DNA of 64,000 bases from Aidingimonas lacisalsi (GCF_008079445.1 NZ_VRYH01000001.1:62001-126000); one strand, 5' to 3'. Positions 17,152-25,738 are shown, numbered from the stretch's first letter. A program made the numbers and translations. Notes: a model not told the origin generated them from the sequence alone.

Positions 17152-18177
17152 TCAGGCACCGATGTCAATCAGCACCTTGCGGGCCCGTTCGGGATGATGA
17201 TCGAGCATCTCGATCGCCGCAGGCATATCCGCCAGAGCCATGCGATGGCTGACCAGCCCTTGCGTATCGAGACGGCCCGCGGCCATACGTTCGATCACCT
17301 CCGGAAACTTACGGTTGTTCAACCGTGAGCCGACCAGGGTCAGCTCCTTCTTGATCACTTCCAACTGGACCAGATCGCTGGGTGTCGGGTTGAACCCGAG
17401 CAAACCGACCCGACCCGCCGCTGAAGCGATGCGCAGCATTTGCGGCAACAGCGCAGGAACACAGGCAGCATCGGCAATCAACGGCATGCCTTCGCCCTCG
17501 GTGAGCGATGCGACCTCCGCCTCGATATCCTGACGCTGCCCATCCAGAGTCCGCGTGGCGCCCAGCGCCTGTGCCGTGGCCAAGCGCGGTTCGAGCACAT
17601 CCGTTACCGTAATGTCCTCGATCCCCAGAGCCCGGGCCATCTGCAGGACGGTCAGCCCGATCACTCCGGCACCGAAGATCAGCAGGCGATCACCGGGTAG
17701 CGGTTGCATACGATCCAGCACGTTGGCCGCAATCGTGTAGGGCTCCACCAGTGCCGCCGCATCCAGCCCCAGGCTGTCCGGCAAACGATGGGCATTGGCA
17801 GCCGGTACATTGACGAGCTCCTCGAACCCCCCATTGCGATGAACGCCCACCACCTCCATGTTGGTGCAAACATTGGGGCGGCCGATCCGACAGGGATAGC
17901 ACGCCCCACAACTCACCACCGGATCGACGCACACTCGGTCCCCGATAGCGTGGCCGTCGACACCCTCGCCGACCGCCTCGATGACGCCGGCAAATTCATG
18001 GCCAGTGATACGCGGGAAGCGCACGAAGGCATTGTCACCATGGATGATATGCATGTCCGAGCCACAGATTCCGGCATAGGCGACCCGTACCAACACCTCG
18101 CCGGGCGCCGCGCTGGGAAAATCGATATCGGTGATGGCGTAATCGTGCGGAGCACTTACCTGAAACGCTTTCATCAA
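17152..18177 (-). CDS. Zinc-dependent alcohol / polyol dehydrogenase, RspB-like
   Basis: 341 aa, an MDR-family dehydrogenase. Catalytic zinc ligands are Cys38, His60 and Glu61 (GICGSDMH, TGHEFAG), and structural zinc ligands are Cys90, 93, 96 and 104 (CGACYPCRIGRPNVC). The NAD-binding loop is IFGAGVIGL. Members near it include E. coli RspB and L-galactonate or L-idonate 5-dehydrogenases. It lies 12 bases downstream of an RspA-type mannonate dehydratase, the same pairing as E. coli rspAB. It probably oxidises a hexonate to a ketohexonate such as fructuronate or tagaturonate; the substrate is inferred. Confidence 0.87.
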   Translation of the reverse strand: MMKAFQVSAPHDYAITDIDFPSAAPGEVLVRVAYAGICGSDMHIIHGDNAFVRFPRITGHEFAGVIEAVGEGVDGHAIGDRVCVDPVVSCGACYPCRIGRPNVCTNMEVVGVHRNGGFEELVNVPAANAHRLPDSLGLDAAALVEPYTIAANVLDRMQPLPGDRLLIFGAGVIGLTVLQMARALGIEDITVTDVLEPRLATAQALGATRTLDGQRQDIEAEVASLTEGEGMPLIADAACVPALLPQMLRIASAAGRVGLLGFNPTPSDLVQLEVIKKELTLVGSRLNNRKFPEVIERMAAGRLDTQGLVSHRMALADMPAAIEMLDHHPERARKVLIDIGA

Positions 18178-18189
18178 TCATTCACCTCG

Positions 18190-19401
18190 TTACCAGTGCC
18201 ACAATGTGCCGTCTTCCAGGCGATTGACCGGCAGACTGGCGCGTTGATAGGGATAACGGGCAGCAAGCGACTCATCGATGTCGACGCCGTGCCCCGGCGT
18301 CTCACCGACCAGAAAGTGCCCCGCTTCGAAGCGATAATCGTGAGGAAAGACCGCATCGGTGGCATCGTCATGCGGCATGTACTCTTGAACACCGAAATTT
18401 GGCACCCACGTATCGAAATGGATGGCTGCGCCCAGGCACACTGGCGACAGATCCGTCGGGCCATGAAACCCGGTTCGAACATGGTAAAGACCGGCCAGGT
18501 CGGCCAGGCGGCGCATATGGGTAATCCCGCCGGCATGCGTCAGAGACGCCCGGATATAGTCGATCCACTGGTTCTCGATCAACTCCTTGGCGTCATACAG
18601 GCTGTTGAACACCTCACCGACAGCCAGTGGCGTGGTCGTGTGCTGCCGAATCAACCGAAAACCTTCCTGGTTCTCGGCGGGCACGCAGTCCTCCAGCCAG
18701 AACAGATGATAGGGCTCCACTTCTTTCCCCAGCCGCGCTGCCTCGATTGGCGTCAGACGATGATGCACGTCATGCAATATATGCAGATCGTCACCGAACC
18801 GCTCTCGCACGGCAGCAAACAACTTGGGCACATGATTCAGATACTTGGCAGTGCTCCAGACATGCTCGGCCGGCACGTCGGAATCGGCAGGTTCGTAACG
18901 CTCACCGGCACGCTTGGCGACACCGTAGATACTAGCGATACCCGGCACTCCCGCCTGCACGCGGACGGCGCGATACCCTTCATCGACGTGGCGAGCGACT
19001 TCCTCCAGACATGCGTCGATATCCCGCCCCGTGGCATGGCCGTAGACCATTACCCGTTCGCGGCTCTTGCCGCCCAGGAGTTGGTATAGTGGCATACCGG
19101 CCACCTTGGCCTTGATATCCCACAAGGCCATGTCCACCGCTGCGATGGCGCTCATGGTCACCGGCCCACGACGCCAGTAGGCACCGCGATAGAGGTAATG
19201 CCAGATATCTTCGATCCGCTGGGGATCACGGCCGATCAAGGCGGGAACGACGTGTTCCTCGAGATAGGCGACTACGGCCTGCTCTCGCCCATTGAGCGTT
19301 GCATCGCCGATACCGTACACCCCCTGATCAGTCACGATCTTGAGCGTAACGAAATTGCGCCCGGGTGCCGTCACGATGACGTAGGCTGTCTCTATTTGCA
19401 T
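18190..19401 (-). CDS. rspA: Enolase-superfamily D-mannonate dehydratase (ManD / RspA family)
   Basis: 403 aa. The ManD features are all seen: Arg147 and Tyr159 in the general-base region, metal ligands Asp211, Glu237 and Glu263 ([28 protein letters not shown]), His213, His313 ([11 protein letters not shown]) and a C-terminal Trp. The sequence follows the Novosphingobium ManD closely ([28 protein letters not shown]). It dehydrates D-mannonate, or weakly D-gluconate in low-activity members, to 2-keto-3-deoxygluconate with magnesium. Its start overlaps the end of the GntR gene by 10 bases. A non-homologous UxuA sits in the same block. Confidence 0.93.
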   Translation of the reverse strand: MQIETAYVIVTAPGRNFVTLKIVTDQGVYGIGDATLNGREQAVVAYLEEHVVPALIGRDPQRIEDIWHYLYRGAYWRRGPVTMSAIAAVDMALWDIKAKVAGMPLYQLLGGKSRERVMVYGHATGRDIDACLEEVARHVDEGYRAVRVQAGVPGIASIYGVAKRAGERYEPADSDVPAEHVWSTAKYLNHVPKLFAAVRERFGDDLHILHDVHHRLTPIEAARLGKEVEPYHLFWLEDCVPAENQEGFRLIRQHTTTPLAVGEVFNSLYDAKELIENQWIDYIRASLTHAGGITHMRRLADLAGLYHVRTGFHGPTDLSPVCLGAAIHFDTWVPNFGVQEYMPHDDATDAVFPHDYRFEAGHFLVGETPGHGVDIDESLAARYPYQRASLPVNRLEDGTLWHW

Positions 19402-20147
19402 GAAACCGCTCTCTGGTCGGATTGAGCCGATGCCTCGAACATGTCGGGAAAGCGCCGTACCAGTTCCGGCAACGACTGCAGAATTTCTCGCTGATGCAAT
19501 CGCATGGCCGCCTCGGCAGCGTCGCCATCACGCTGATCAATGGCATTGACGATCGCGGCATGCTGCTCGATCAGCTTGCGAATCGGTGTGCTATCGGGAA
19601 CGCTCAAGTAACGCACTCGATCGAGTTGCGCCTTGACCTCTTCGGTGACTTTCCACGCGGCCTGCTGGGCAACGCCCAGCGCCAATGCGCGATGAAACGC
19701 TTCGTCCAACAGGAAAAAACGGTCGAAATCTTCCGGATCGATGCAACGACGCTGACGCTCGATCAACTCATGGAGCTCATCGTGAGCCCTTGGCTCCATC
19801 CCCTCGACCGCGGCCGTTCTGGCGACAGCAACCTCGATCGCTTCGCGCACGAACCTTGCCTCCAGCACGGCACGTTGAGATATCCGCACCACGTAAGTGC
19901 CGCGCTGGGGACGCACCTCGACCAGACCGGCTTCCGAGAGCCGGATAAATGCTTCACGCACCGGTTGGCGACTGATGGACAACGCATCGGCCAGCTCTTT
20001 CTCCGACAACGCTCGCCCAGGCGCCAGCACCATGCGAATGATCGACTGGCGCAATACCTGGTAGAGCCGTTGCCGCACCGGCCCTTCATCGGCCGTGTCC
20101 TGCCACAAGGCCTGCAAGACAGCGTTCATGGCTTCCCTCTTATTCAC
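19392..20147 (-). CDS. GntR-family transcriptional regulator with FCD domain
   Basis: 251 aa. The N-terminal winged helix ([20 protein letters not shown], then [11 protein letters not shown]) is followed by an all-helical FCD ligand domain containing the metal-site residues in EAFHRALA and [13 protein letters not shown] regulators of this kind, such as UxuR and ExuR, sense hexuronates or related acids. It is the first gene of the minus-strand block that runs through ManD, the zinc dehydrogenase, TRAP, uxuB and uxuA, so it likely controls the whole block and itself. A tandem TAGTATGG repeat lies upstream. Confidence 0.9.
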   Translation of the reverse strand: MNKREAMNAVLQALWQDTADEGPVRQRLYQVLRQSIIRMVLAPGRALSEKELADALSISRQPVREAFIRLSEAGLVEVRPQRGTYVVRISQRAVLEARFVREAIEVAVARTAAVEGMEPRAHDELHELIERQRRCIDPEDFDRFFLLDEAFHRALALGVAQQAAWKVTEEVKAQLDRVRYLSVPDSTPIRKLIEQHAAIVNAIDQRDGDAAEAAMRLHQREILQSLPELVRRFPDMFEASAQSDQRAVSCK

Positions 20148-20186
20148 CGTGGTGAGGTCCTGGTGGCCTCATCGCTTTCTGATATG

Positions 20187-20204
20187 ACTAGTATGGTAGT
20201 ATGG
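20187..20204. repeat. Tandem TAGTATGG repeat, candidate GntR operator
   Basis: TAGTATGG occurs twice in a row (20189-20196 and 20197-20204), and ACTA...TAGT at 20187-20200 gives a short inverted repeat. It lies about 40 bp upstream of the GntR start codon, where an autoregulatory operator would be expected. Assignment as an operator is inference. Confidence 0.4.
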
Positions 20205-20420
20205 CAATAAAAGACAATCGCCTGATGGTACAACTTTGGTCGTGCCTTCGGGAAAAGCTCAGCCGACAGGTTGCGTGAGCGAAAAGTTAAGGAACACTGT
20301 TCAAAAAAAATGAAAATTGGTCTTTAATTGTGGTCGAGAGGTGCCGATATCTATCAAGATAGGGAAGAGAGAACGTAGGAAGGGATGAATGCGCCCCAGA
20401 CAGCACTGCGAGGCTTGTTG

Positions 20421-21098
20421 ATGACTACTCCACGATGCCTGCTGTTCGATTGCGACGGTACATTGGTCGATAGCGAACCCTTACTGGCCTCTGAAATGGC
20501 TGCCAGCCTCAACACACTCGGCTTGCCTTTCACGCCGGACGACTACATCACGGAGTTTCGGGGCGCGCGTTTCAAGAATATCGTCACCGAACTGCAACAA
20601 CGCCACGGCATGGTCGATCCCGACCGACTGAAGCATACCGAGAGCGAGATGCGCAGTAACCTGTCCAAGCGCATGTCCTCCGAACTCGTCCCCTTGCCCG
20701 GGGTCATCGAAGCTCTCGACGGTCTCGCCAACTACCCGCGCGCCGTCGTGTCCAACGGTCCGGAAGCCAAAATTCGCATCGGTCTGGAAACCACCGGACT
20801 CAGCCACTATTTCGGCGAACGGCTATATAGCGGCTATACCGCCAACTGCTGGAAACCGGATCCTTGCCTGTTTCTGTATGCAGCCCAGATGATGGGTGTC
20901 GACGCCGAGGACTGCATTGCCATCGACGACTCCATCGTAGGTGTGAAAGCCGCTCTGGCGGCCGGCATGACCGTCATTCACCTCAACCGCTATCCCGACG
21001 CCGAAGAAACGCCGGATGGCGCCATTCCCATCAGCAACATGCACCAGCTACCTACCGTCGTGGCACATCTGACGCGCCAGGAAGCGATCACGACCTGA
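20421..21098 (+). CDS. HAD-superfamily sugar phosphatase, YieH-like (copy 2)
   Basis: 225 aa from ATG 20421, the same length as its paralogue at 5972-6649. That start has GAGG 7 bases upstream and gives an N-terminus matching the paralogue (CLLFDCDGTLVDSE). An in-frame ATG at 20385 has its purine run directly against the codon and is less likely. HAD motifs: nucleophile Asp in FDCDGT, Ser in VSNGPEAK, and WKPDPCLF with CIAIDDSIVG. RLYSGYTANCWKPDP resembles YieH. It is divergent from the GntR gene and so sits beside the uronate block. A sugar-phosphate phosphatase role is likely; the exact substrate is unknown. Confidence 0.85.
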   Translation: MTTPRCLLFDCDGTLVDSEPLLASEMAASLNTLGLPFTPDDYITEFRGARFKNIVTELQQRHGMVDPDRLKHTESEMRSNLSKRMSSELVPLPGVIEALDGLANYPRAVVSNGPEAKIRIGLETTGLSHYFGERLYSGYTANCWKPDPCLFLYAAQMMGVDAEDCIAIDDSIVGVKAALAAGMTVIHLNRYPDAEETPDGAIPISNMHQLPTVVAHLTRQEAITT

Positions 21099-21124
21099 GC
21101 GTATCCGCTGGGATGAGTCATGAC

Positions 21125-21155
21125 GCATGACACGCTATCATGCAGCGTGTCATGC
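21125..21155 (+). other. Perfect 12-bp stem-loop between the HAD gene and yciH
   Basis: GCATGACACGCT and AGCGTGTCATGC are exact reverse complements with a 7-base loop. The structure ends 19 bases before the yciH start codon, just ahead of its AGGAG. No U-tract follows. It could terminate the HAD transcript or act in the yciH leader. Confidence 0.65.
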
Positions 21156-21173
21156 CATGAGTCAGGAGCCTCC

Positions 21174-21548
21174 ATGCCATCACTTCAGGACCAGTTACGT
21201 GGGCTGGTCTACTCCACCGACGAAGGGCAGCTCTGTCCCAACTGTCGTCAACCGACCGACGCCTGCGAATGTGCCGAGCGTGCCGAGCAGGACCGTCTCG
21301 CGTCGCTGGACGGCGTTGTTCGTATCCGCCGACAAACCAGTGGTCGCAAAGGCAAGGGTGTGACGACCATCGAAGGTGTCCCCTTGCCCCACGACGAATT
21401 GAAAGCCCTCGCCAAGACACTCAAGAAACGTTGTGGCGTCGGTGGTGCGATCAAGGATGGCGTCATCGAGATGCAGGGAGACCAACGCGACACCCTCAAG
21501 CAGGAGTTGGCAAATCGTGGTTTTACCGTCAAGCTGGCTGGCGGCTGA
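21174..21548 (+). CDS. yciH: SUI1/eIF1-like translation factor YciH
   Basis: 124 aa. The start is fixed by AGGAGCCTCC before ATG 21174; an upstream in-frame ATG at 21120 lies in the hairpin region and adds no family sequence. The N-terminus has a four-Cys cluster (CPNCRQPTDACEC), and the C-terminal SUI1 fold reads KGVTTIEGVPLPHDELKALA, KKRCGVGGAIKDGVIEMQGD and LANRGFTVKLAGG. Bacterial YciH resembles eukaryotic eIF1 and is linked to fidelity of initiation or repression of poorly initiated mRNAs under stress. It appears monocistronic or joined to the lipoprotein gene 25 bases downstream. Confidence 0.92.
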   Translation: MPSLQDQLRGLVYSTDEGQLCPNCRQPTDACECAERAEQDRLASLDGVVRIRRQTSGRKGKGVTTIEGVPLPHDELKALAKTLKKRCGVGGAIKDGVIEMQGDQRDTLKQELANRGFTVKLAGG

Positions 21549-21573
21549 CACCGACTCGCGACAGGAGAGCGCT

Positions 21574-22002
21574 ATGCGACGCCTTTTCCGCCATGCCACT
21601 CTACTACTGTCATTGTGGCTAGTGACTGGTCTCATCGGTTGCGCTGGCGGCCCGCAATTCGAGACATTGAGCGTCCAGGTGACGCCCGACACACCGATCG
21701 AGGCGAGTGACGATGCGGTATTACGCGTCAGCCTCGATGACACCAGCGAAAACGAGCCCAGCACCGTGGCCGAAAGCCGCATGGAACGCCCCGGTAACAG
21801 TCCTTATACCGCCACATTGCGCTATGACGCCAACGCCATCGACAGTGACCGCAACTATGTCGTGCGCGCCGAACTGCGTCAGGGCGGCCGACTGACCCAC
21901 GCCGAAGACGAGCCGGTCCCGGTGTTTGCGGGGGAAAGCGAGACAGCTGACCCCATCATCGAGCTGGTCCCGTTACCACGTCAGTCGGCGGCGGGAGAGT
22001 GA
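21574..22002 (+). CDS. YbaY / YscW-like lipoprotein
   Basis: 142 aa from ATG 21574, preceded by AGGAGAG. A lipoprotein signal is visible: basic start, hydrophobic run, then LIGCAGG with the lipidated Cys. The mature part is a small beta-rich domain (LSVQVTPDTPIEASDDAVLRV, then YTATLRYD and YVVRAELRQGG) resembling the YbaY / YscW family of outer-membrane or periplasmic lipoproteins with unclear function. The family assignment rests on domain pattern, so it is moderate. It may be cotranscribed with yciH. Confidence 0.75.
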   Translation: MRRLFRHATLLLSLWLVTGLIGCAGGPQFETLSVQVTPDTPIEASDDAVLRVSLDDTSENEPSTVAESRMERPGNSPYTATLRYDANAIDSDRNYVVRAELRQGGRLTHAEDEPVPVFAGESETADPIIELVPLPRQSAAGE

Positions 22003-22026
22003 GCGAGGATCGCCATCGATCCTCGC
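22003..22026 (+). terminator. Perfect 10-bp hairpin after the lipoprotein gene
   Basis: GCGAGGATCG, loop CCAT, CGATCCTCGC begins directly after the lipoprotein stop codon. It is a compact, very stable stem without a U-run, probably a terminator or a transcript 3' end. Confidence 0.6.
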
Positions 22027-22080
22027 CTCCTGGCGCCGACTCGGTCGTGCTCATTTTCACGCTGACAGGAAGGGAACGGT

Positions 22081-23079
22081 ATGGAGACTCTCAAGATTGC
22101 CGATAGCGGCATCCAGACCTCGCGCATCGGTCTAGGCACCTGGGCGCTGGGTGGCTGGAAGTGGGGCGGCACCGATGATGCCGCAGGCATACGTACCATC
22201 CATGCGGCCCTGGACCGAGGCATCAACCTGATCGATACCGCGCCCGCCTATGGTTTCGGTCACTCCGAGAGCATCGTCGGTCAGGCCATCGCCGAACAAG
22301 GCCGGCGCGAGGATGTGGTACTCGCCACCAAGGTCGCCCTGGAGTGGAGCGACGATGAGTCGATCATGCGCAATGCAACGCCACAGCGAATCGAACAAGA
22401 GGTTCACGACTCGCTGAAACGCTTGCAGACCGACTACATCGATATCTATCAGATCCACTGGCCGGACCCTCTGGTGCCGGTCGAGGAAACCGCCACTGCC
22501 ATGAACCGGCTTTACCGTGACGGCAAGATCCGTGCGATCGGCGTCAGCAACTTTTCGCCCGCACAGTGCGAGGCTTTCCGGCAAGCGGCCCCTCTGCATT
22601 GCATTCAGCCTCCCTACAACCTGTTCGAGCGCGAGATAGAGAAGGACATTGCGCCCTATGCGCAGCGCGAAGGGCTGGCAATGCTGACCTATGGCGCCCT
22701 GTGCCGAGGCTTGTTGACTGGCAAGATGCGGGCCGACACCACCTTCACAGGCGACGACCTTCGCAACGTCGACCCCAAGTTTCAGCAGCCGCGATTCAGC
22801 CAATACCTGAAAGCGGTCCAGGCACTGGAGACGTTCGCCCGCGAGCGCCACGACAAATCCATGCTGGCATTAGCCGTACGTTGGTTGCTCGACCGTCACC
22901 CCCAACAAGGCATCGCCTTATGGGGCGCCCGGCGTCCGGACCAGGTAGCACCGGTCGACGCCATCGACGGCTGGCATCTGTCCCCGACCGATCTGGACGA
23001 CATCGATGCCATCGTCACGCGCCATGTCAGCGACCCTGTCGGCCCGGAATTCATGGCACCGCCGAGTCGGGAAGGCTGA
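22081..23079 (+). CDS. Aldo/keto reductase
   Basis: 332 aa, TIM barrel. The AKR catalytic tetrad is visible: Asp in LIDTAPAYG, Tyr in the same motif, Lys in LATKVALEW and His in YQIHWPD. AKR family segments IRAIGVSNFSPAQ and the C-terminal cofactor region IALWGARRPDQ follow. It reduces aldehydes or ketones with NAD(P)H, or oxidises sugars, in the cytosol. AGGAAGGGAACGGT precedes the start. Its last 29 bases overlap the sirtuin gene on the other strand. No neighbour suggests its substrate. Confidence 0.92.
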   Translation: METLKIADSGIQTSRIGLGTWALGGWKWGGTDDAAGIRTIHAALDRGINLIDTAPAYGFGHSESIVGQAIAEQGRREDVVLATKVALEWSDDESIMRNATPQRIEQEVHDSLKRLQTDYIDIYQIHWPDPLVPVEETATAMNRLYRDGKIRAIGVSNFSPAQCEAFRQAAPLHCIQPPYNLFEREIEKDIAPYAQREGLAMLTYGALCRGLLTGKMRADTTFTGDDLRNVDPKFQQPRFSQYLKAVQALETFARERHDKSMLALAVRWLLDRHPQQGIALWGARRPDQVAPVDAIDGWHLSPTDLDDIDAIVTRHVSDPVGPEFMAPPSREG

Positions 23080-23947
23080 TATTCGCGGCACGGGCATTGC
23101 GTTCGAGTGCCGTAACCACCGCCGTCAAACCCGCTCCGGCCGTGGTTTCGACCTTGAGCCGATAGAGATCATCAGCCCGCGTGCGCCCCAGGTTGAGACA
23201 AGCGATTGGCTTGTCGGCCTGGGCGCAGGCACGCGCAAAACGATACCCGGAAAACACCATCAATGACGACCCCACCACCAGCAGCGCCTCGGCCGAAACC
23301 AGCGACTGGTAGGCGGTAGCGACCAGGGTACGTGGCACGTTATCGCCAAAGAACACGACGTCGGGCTTCCAGATGCCGCCACGACAGCGCGTACAATCGG
23401 GAACCTGAAAGCTCGAAAAATCCGCTTCCAGATCGGCATCGCCATCGGGGCCGGCTTGAGCTTGCGCCTCCATCCAGCGAGGGTTGCTGTCGGCCAGTTC
23501 CGCATGCAGATCATGACGCATCCGCCGCGCACCGCAACTCATGCAGCGTACGACATCGGCACGGCCGTGCAGGTCGATCACCCGTCGGGAACCGGCGCGC
23601 TGATGCAGGCCATCGACATTCTGGGTGATCAGTGTCTCGACATATCCCAACCTCTCCAGACGCGCCAAGGCGTGGTGAGCCTGCCCGGGACGTGCCTCCT
23701 GCAATGCACGGAAGCCGATCAAGGCCCGCGCCCAATACCTCTGGCGTGCCGCATGACTGGCCATGAACGCCTGATGCGACATGGGAGGCGAGCGTTTCCA
23801 GTCGCCGTGATCGTCACGGTAGTCGGGGATGCCACTCTCGGTGCTCACGCCCGCTCCGGTAACGACCGCCAGGCGAGGATAGCGTTCAACGAATGCGACC
23901 AAGCCATCGCGTTCTGAGGTAGGGGGCGGTAATTCAGGTTGCGACAT
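23051..23947 (-). CDS. NAD-dependent protein deacylase, sirtuin (Sir2 family)
   Basis: 298 aa from ATG 23947; an upstream in-frame TTG at 23995 would add 16 residues but has no family similarity. Sir2 motifs: GAGVSTESGIPDYRD, QNVDGLHQRAG with the catalytic His, zinc ligands CMSCGAR and CTRCRGG, WKPDVVFFGDNVP, and VGSSLMVFSGYRF. It removes acyl groups from lysines using NAD+ and yields nicotinamide and O-acyl-ADP-ribose. In the window it overlaps the aldo/keto reductase 3' end convergently. The N-terminus is longer than CobB-type enzymes, and HGDWKRSPPM places it with macrodomain-less class II-like bacterial sirtuins; that subgrouping is tentative. Confidence 0.9.
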   Translation of the reverse strand: MSQPELPPPTSERDGLVAFVERYPRLAVVTGAGVSTESGIPDYRDDHGDWKRSPPMSHQAFMASHAARQRYWARALIGFRALQEARPGQAHHALARLERLGYVETLITQNVDGLHQRAGSRRVIDLHGRADVVRCMSCGARRMRHDLHAELADSNPRWMEAQAQAGPDGDADLEADFSSFQVPDCTRCRGGIWKPDVVFFGDNVPRTLVATAYQSLVSAEALLVVGSSLMVFSGYRFARACAQADKPIACLNLGRTRADDLYRLKVETTAGAGLTAVVTALERNARAANISLPDSAVP

Positions 23948-24052
23948 GGTCAATGTCCCGGCGGATACCTGTTGGCTTGAATAATGGCCCTGCAAGGGCT
24001 TGCTTGGCTAGAATGTAGGCTCACCATCACTCGACGGGCAAGGAACACCACG

Positions 24053-24967
24053 ATGGCTTGGCTGGAATACCTGTTACCGCTGATTTTCCTGCTCCCCTTG
24101 GGAGCCATGGCCGTCATCGTGATCGCACTACGTAATCTACACGATGCACGGGTACGTTCGCCATTCGACGCCCATCAACTCCGCGAGCCAGGACAAGCAT
24201 TGAGAGACCGTCTGGATCGAGCCTTCGCCGGGCTGTTTCTCAACGGGGCCCTGGGTCCCATCCTCATCCTGGCACCACTAGTCTACGGCATGGGCCGCAT
24301 GTTGTTTGCCAGCGAACAGGATTGGATCGAATGGGGGTTCTACGGTGTACTGACCACTGTCTTGGCGCTGCTTTTCTGTTTTCTGCTGATCCGCGATTTC
24401 CAACGAATTCGACGCCTCAAACTGGGGCTCGCCTGCGAACTTGCCGTTGGACAGGAACTCGAACGGCTGATTCGGCCCGACACGCATCCCTACGTCATCT
24501 TCCACGACATCCCGGCCGACACTTACACGATCGATCATGTCGCTGTCACACCGCACGGCGTCTTCGTCGTCGAGACTCGGGCCCGGACTCGTCCGCTCGA
24601 TGCCACCGGTCAGGAGCGCAGCCACGTGACAGTGGAGCACGAACACTTGCGCTTTCCAGGGTGGAAAGAACGCCGGCCTTTACGCAAGACCCGCCAGGCC
24701 GTCCAATGGCTTCGCCAGTGGCTAGCGCGCGAGGGCAACAGTCGCGTTCCCGTCCATGGCGTACTCGCCCTACCCGGCTGGGTCATCGATACCCGCAACG
24801 GTCCCGAGGACCTGTTGGTGGTTAGTGGAGATCACCTCGCGGAAGAATTGCGCAAAATGACGCTTGGAGAGATGACCGACCAGGATCACGATGATGTCAT
24901 TCATGCCCTGATGAAGCGTGCCGCCATCGTCGATGAGCTTCGCCATCTGCAGAACCCGTCGGTCTGA
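24053..24967 (+). CDS. Membrane protein with NERD (nuclease-related) domain
   Basis: 304 aa from ATG 24053 (AGGAAC upstream). Three hydrophobic segments lie near residues 5-27, 62-84 and 96-114, and a cytoplasmic NERD-like domain spans roughly 126-250 (GQELERLI, YTIDHVAVTPHGVFVVETRAR). NERD domains have a PD-(D/E)xK nuclease-like core: Asp161 and Glu174 are present, but the expected Lys of ExK is Arg176. The function of these proteins is unknown; a DNA-processing or stress role has been proposed. The gene converges on the RNase T2 gene with 9 bases between. Confidence 0.8.
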   Translation: MAWLEYLLPLIFLLPLGAMAVIVIALRNLHDARVRSPFDAHQLREPGQALRDRLDRAFAGLFLNGALGPILILAPLVYGMGRMLFASEQDWIEWGFYGVLTTVLALLFCFLLIRDFQRIRRLKLGLACELAVGQELERLIRPDTHPYVIFHDIPADTYTIDHVAVTPHGVFVVETRARTRPLDATGQERSHVTVEHEHLRFPGWKERRPLRKTRQAVQWLRQWLAREGNSRVPVHGVLALPGWVIDTRNGPEDLLVVSGDHLAEELRKMTLGEMTDQDHDDVIHALMKRAAIVDELRHLQNPSV

Positions 24968-24976
24968 TGCATGACC

Positions 24977-25735
24977 TTACAGGGATTCGATCCGGATGCG
25001 CGGCGAACACTCGCCGGGGGGTTGTGGTGCCAGGCTATCAGGGGCCGGAAAGGCCTCGATCCGCTCGGCCTCGATGCCGATGCGCACTTCGCTCAGTATA
25101 CGGTTGCCCCGGCCACGACAGGCCAGGTGTAGCGCTTGGCGAGTCCCTTCACCGAAGGCCGCCTCGAACGCCGTCATCAACTCATCGATCGCGACCTCGC
25201 CACCCCGGTTGATCACCACGAAATCGACGAAAGCGCTCGCATTGACACGTTCAAGCAGATCGACCGACAGCGCGAAGTAGTCGGTTTCAGGCAGCGCCAG
25301 GCAGGCAGCATGCTTGGCATACTGATAGTGGTCCAGACAGCTCGCCTGTCCCGGCATGACATCCGCCACGTCATCGGCAAGAGGGGCTGGCAGGGACGGT
25401 TCGGGATGGGCGCAGAAACCACCGCCAAGACGGTCATCGTCGATGAAACAGCCGTCACGCCACCAGCGTTCACGGTCGATGCCACGTTCCGCAAAGCGCT
25501 TTGGCAGCGACGGCCATAACCCATGCAGCACGAATCCTTGTTGCTTCGAAGCTTCGACATCCCGACATTCATCCGGTGGTCGTGACTGCGTGGCGCAAAA
25601 TCCCGGGTGCCAGGTCAACGCCAGGGTGTAGTGATCGAATGCCGCCGGGTCATGCGCGACGGAGTCATCCCCCAAGGCAGCAAACGCCAGACATCCCCCT
25701 GTCAGGATCCATGCCCCCACCGCGACAAGACGCAT
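24977..25735 (-). CDS. Ribonuclease T2 family protein (RNase I-like), exported
   Basis: 252 aa. A signal peptide (MRLVAVGAWILTGGCLAFAA) sends it to the periplasm. The first catalytic motif FVLHGLWPS with the catalytic His is present. The second motif reads CLDHYQYAKHAAC, keeping the Lys-His pair but differing from the eukaryotic HEWxKHG. Several cysteines suggest disulfides. RNase T2 enzymes cut RNA nonspecifically through 2',3'-cyclic phosphates and scavenge RNA. The start lies 3 bases after the dGTPase-like stop codon, so they are cotranscribed. Confidence 0.87.
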   Translation of the reverse strand: MRLVAVGAWILTGGCLAFAALGDDSVAHDPAAFDHYTLALTWHPGFCATQSRPPDECRDVEASKQQGFVLHGLWPSLPKRFAERGIDRERWWRDGCFIDDDRLGGGFCAHPEPSLPAPLADDVADVMPGQASCLDHYQYAKHAACLALPETDYFALSVDLLERVNASAFVDFVVINRGGEVAIDELMTAFEAAFGEGTRQALHLACRGRGNRILSEVRIGIEAERIEAFPAPDSLAPQPPGECSPRIRIESL

Positions 25736-25738
25736 CGC

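Noticed and set aside
17704-19089. Open frame of 461 codons opposite the dehydrogenase and ManD genes
   Set aside because: Spans two clearly coding minus-strand genes; a high-GC shadow.
24325-24338. TTGGATCG-like sequence considered as a LacI operator
   Set aside because: Only half of the palindrome matches and it lies within the NERD gene.
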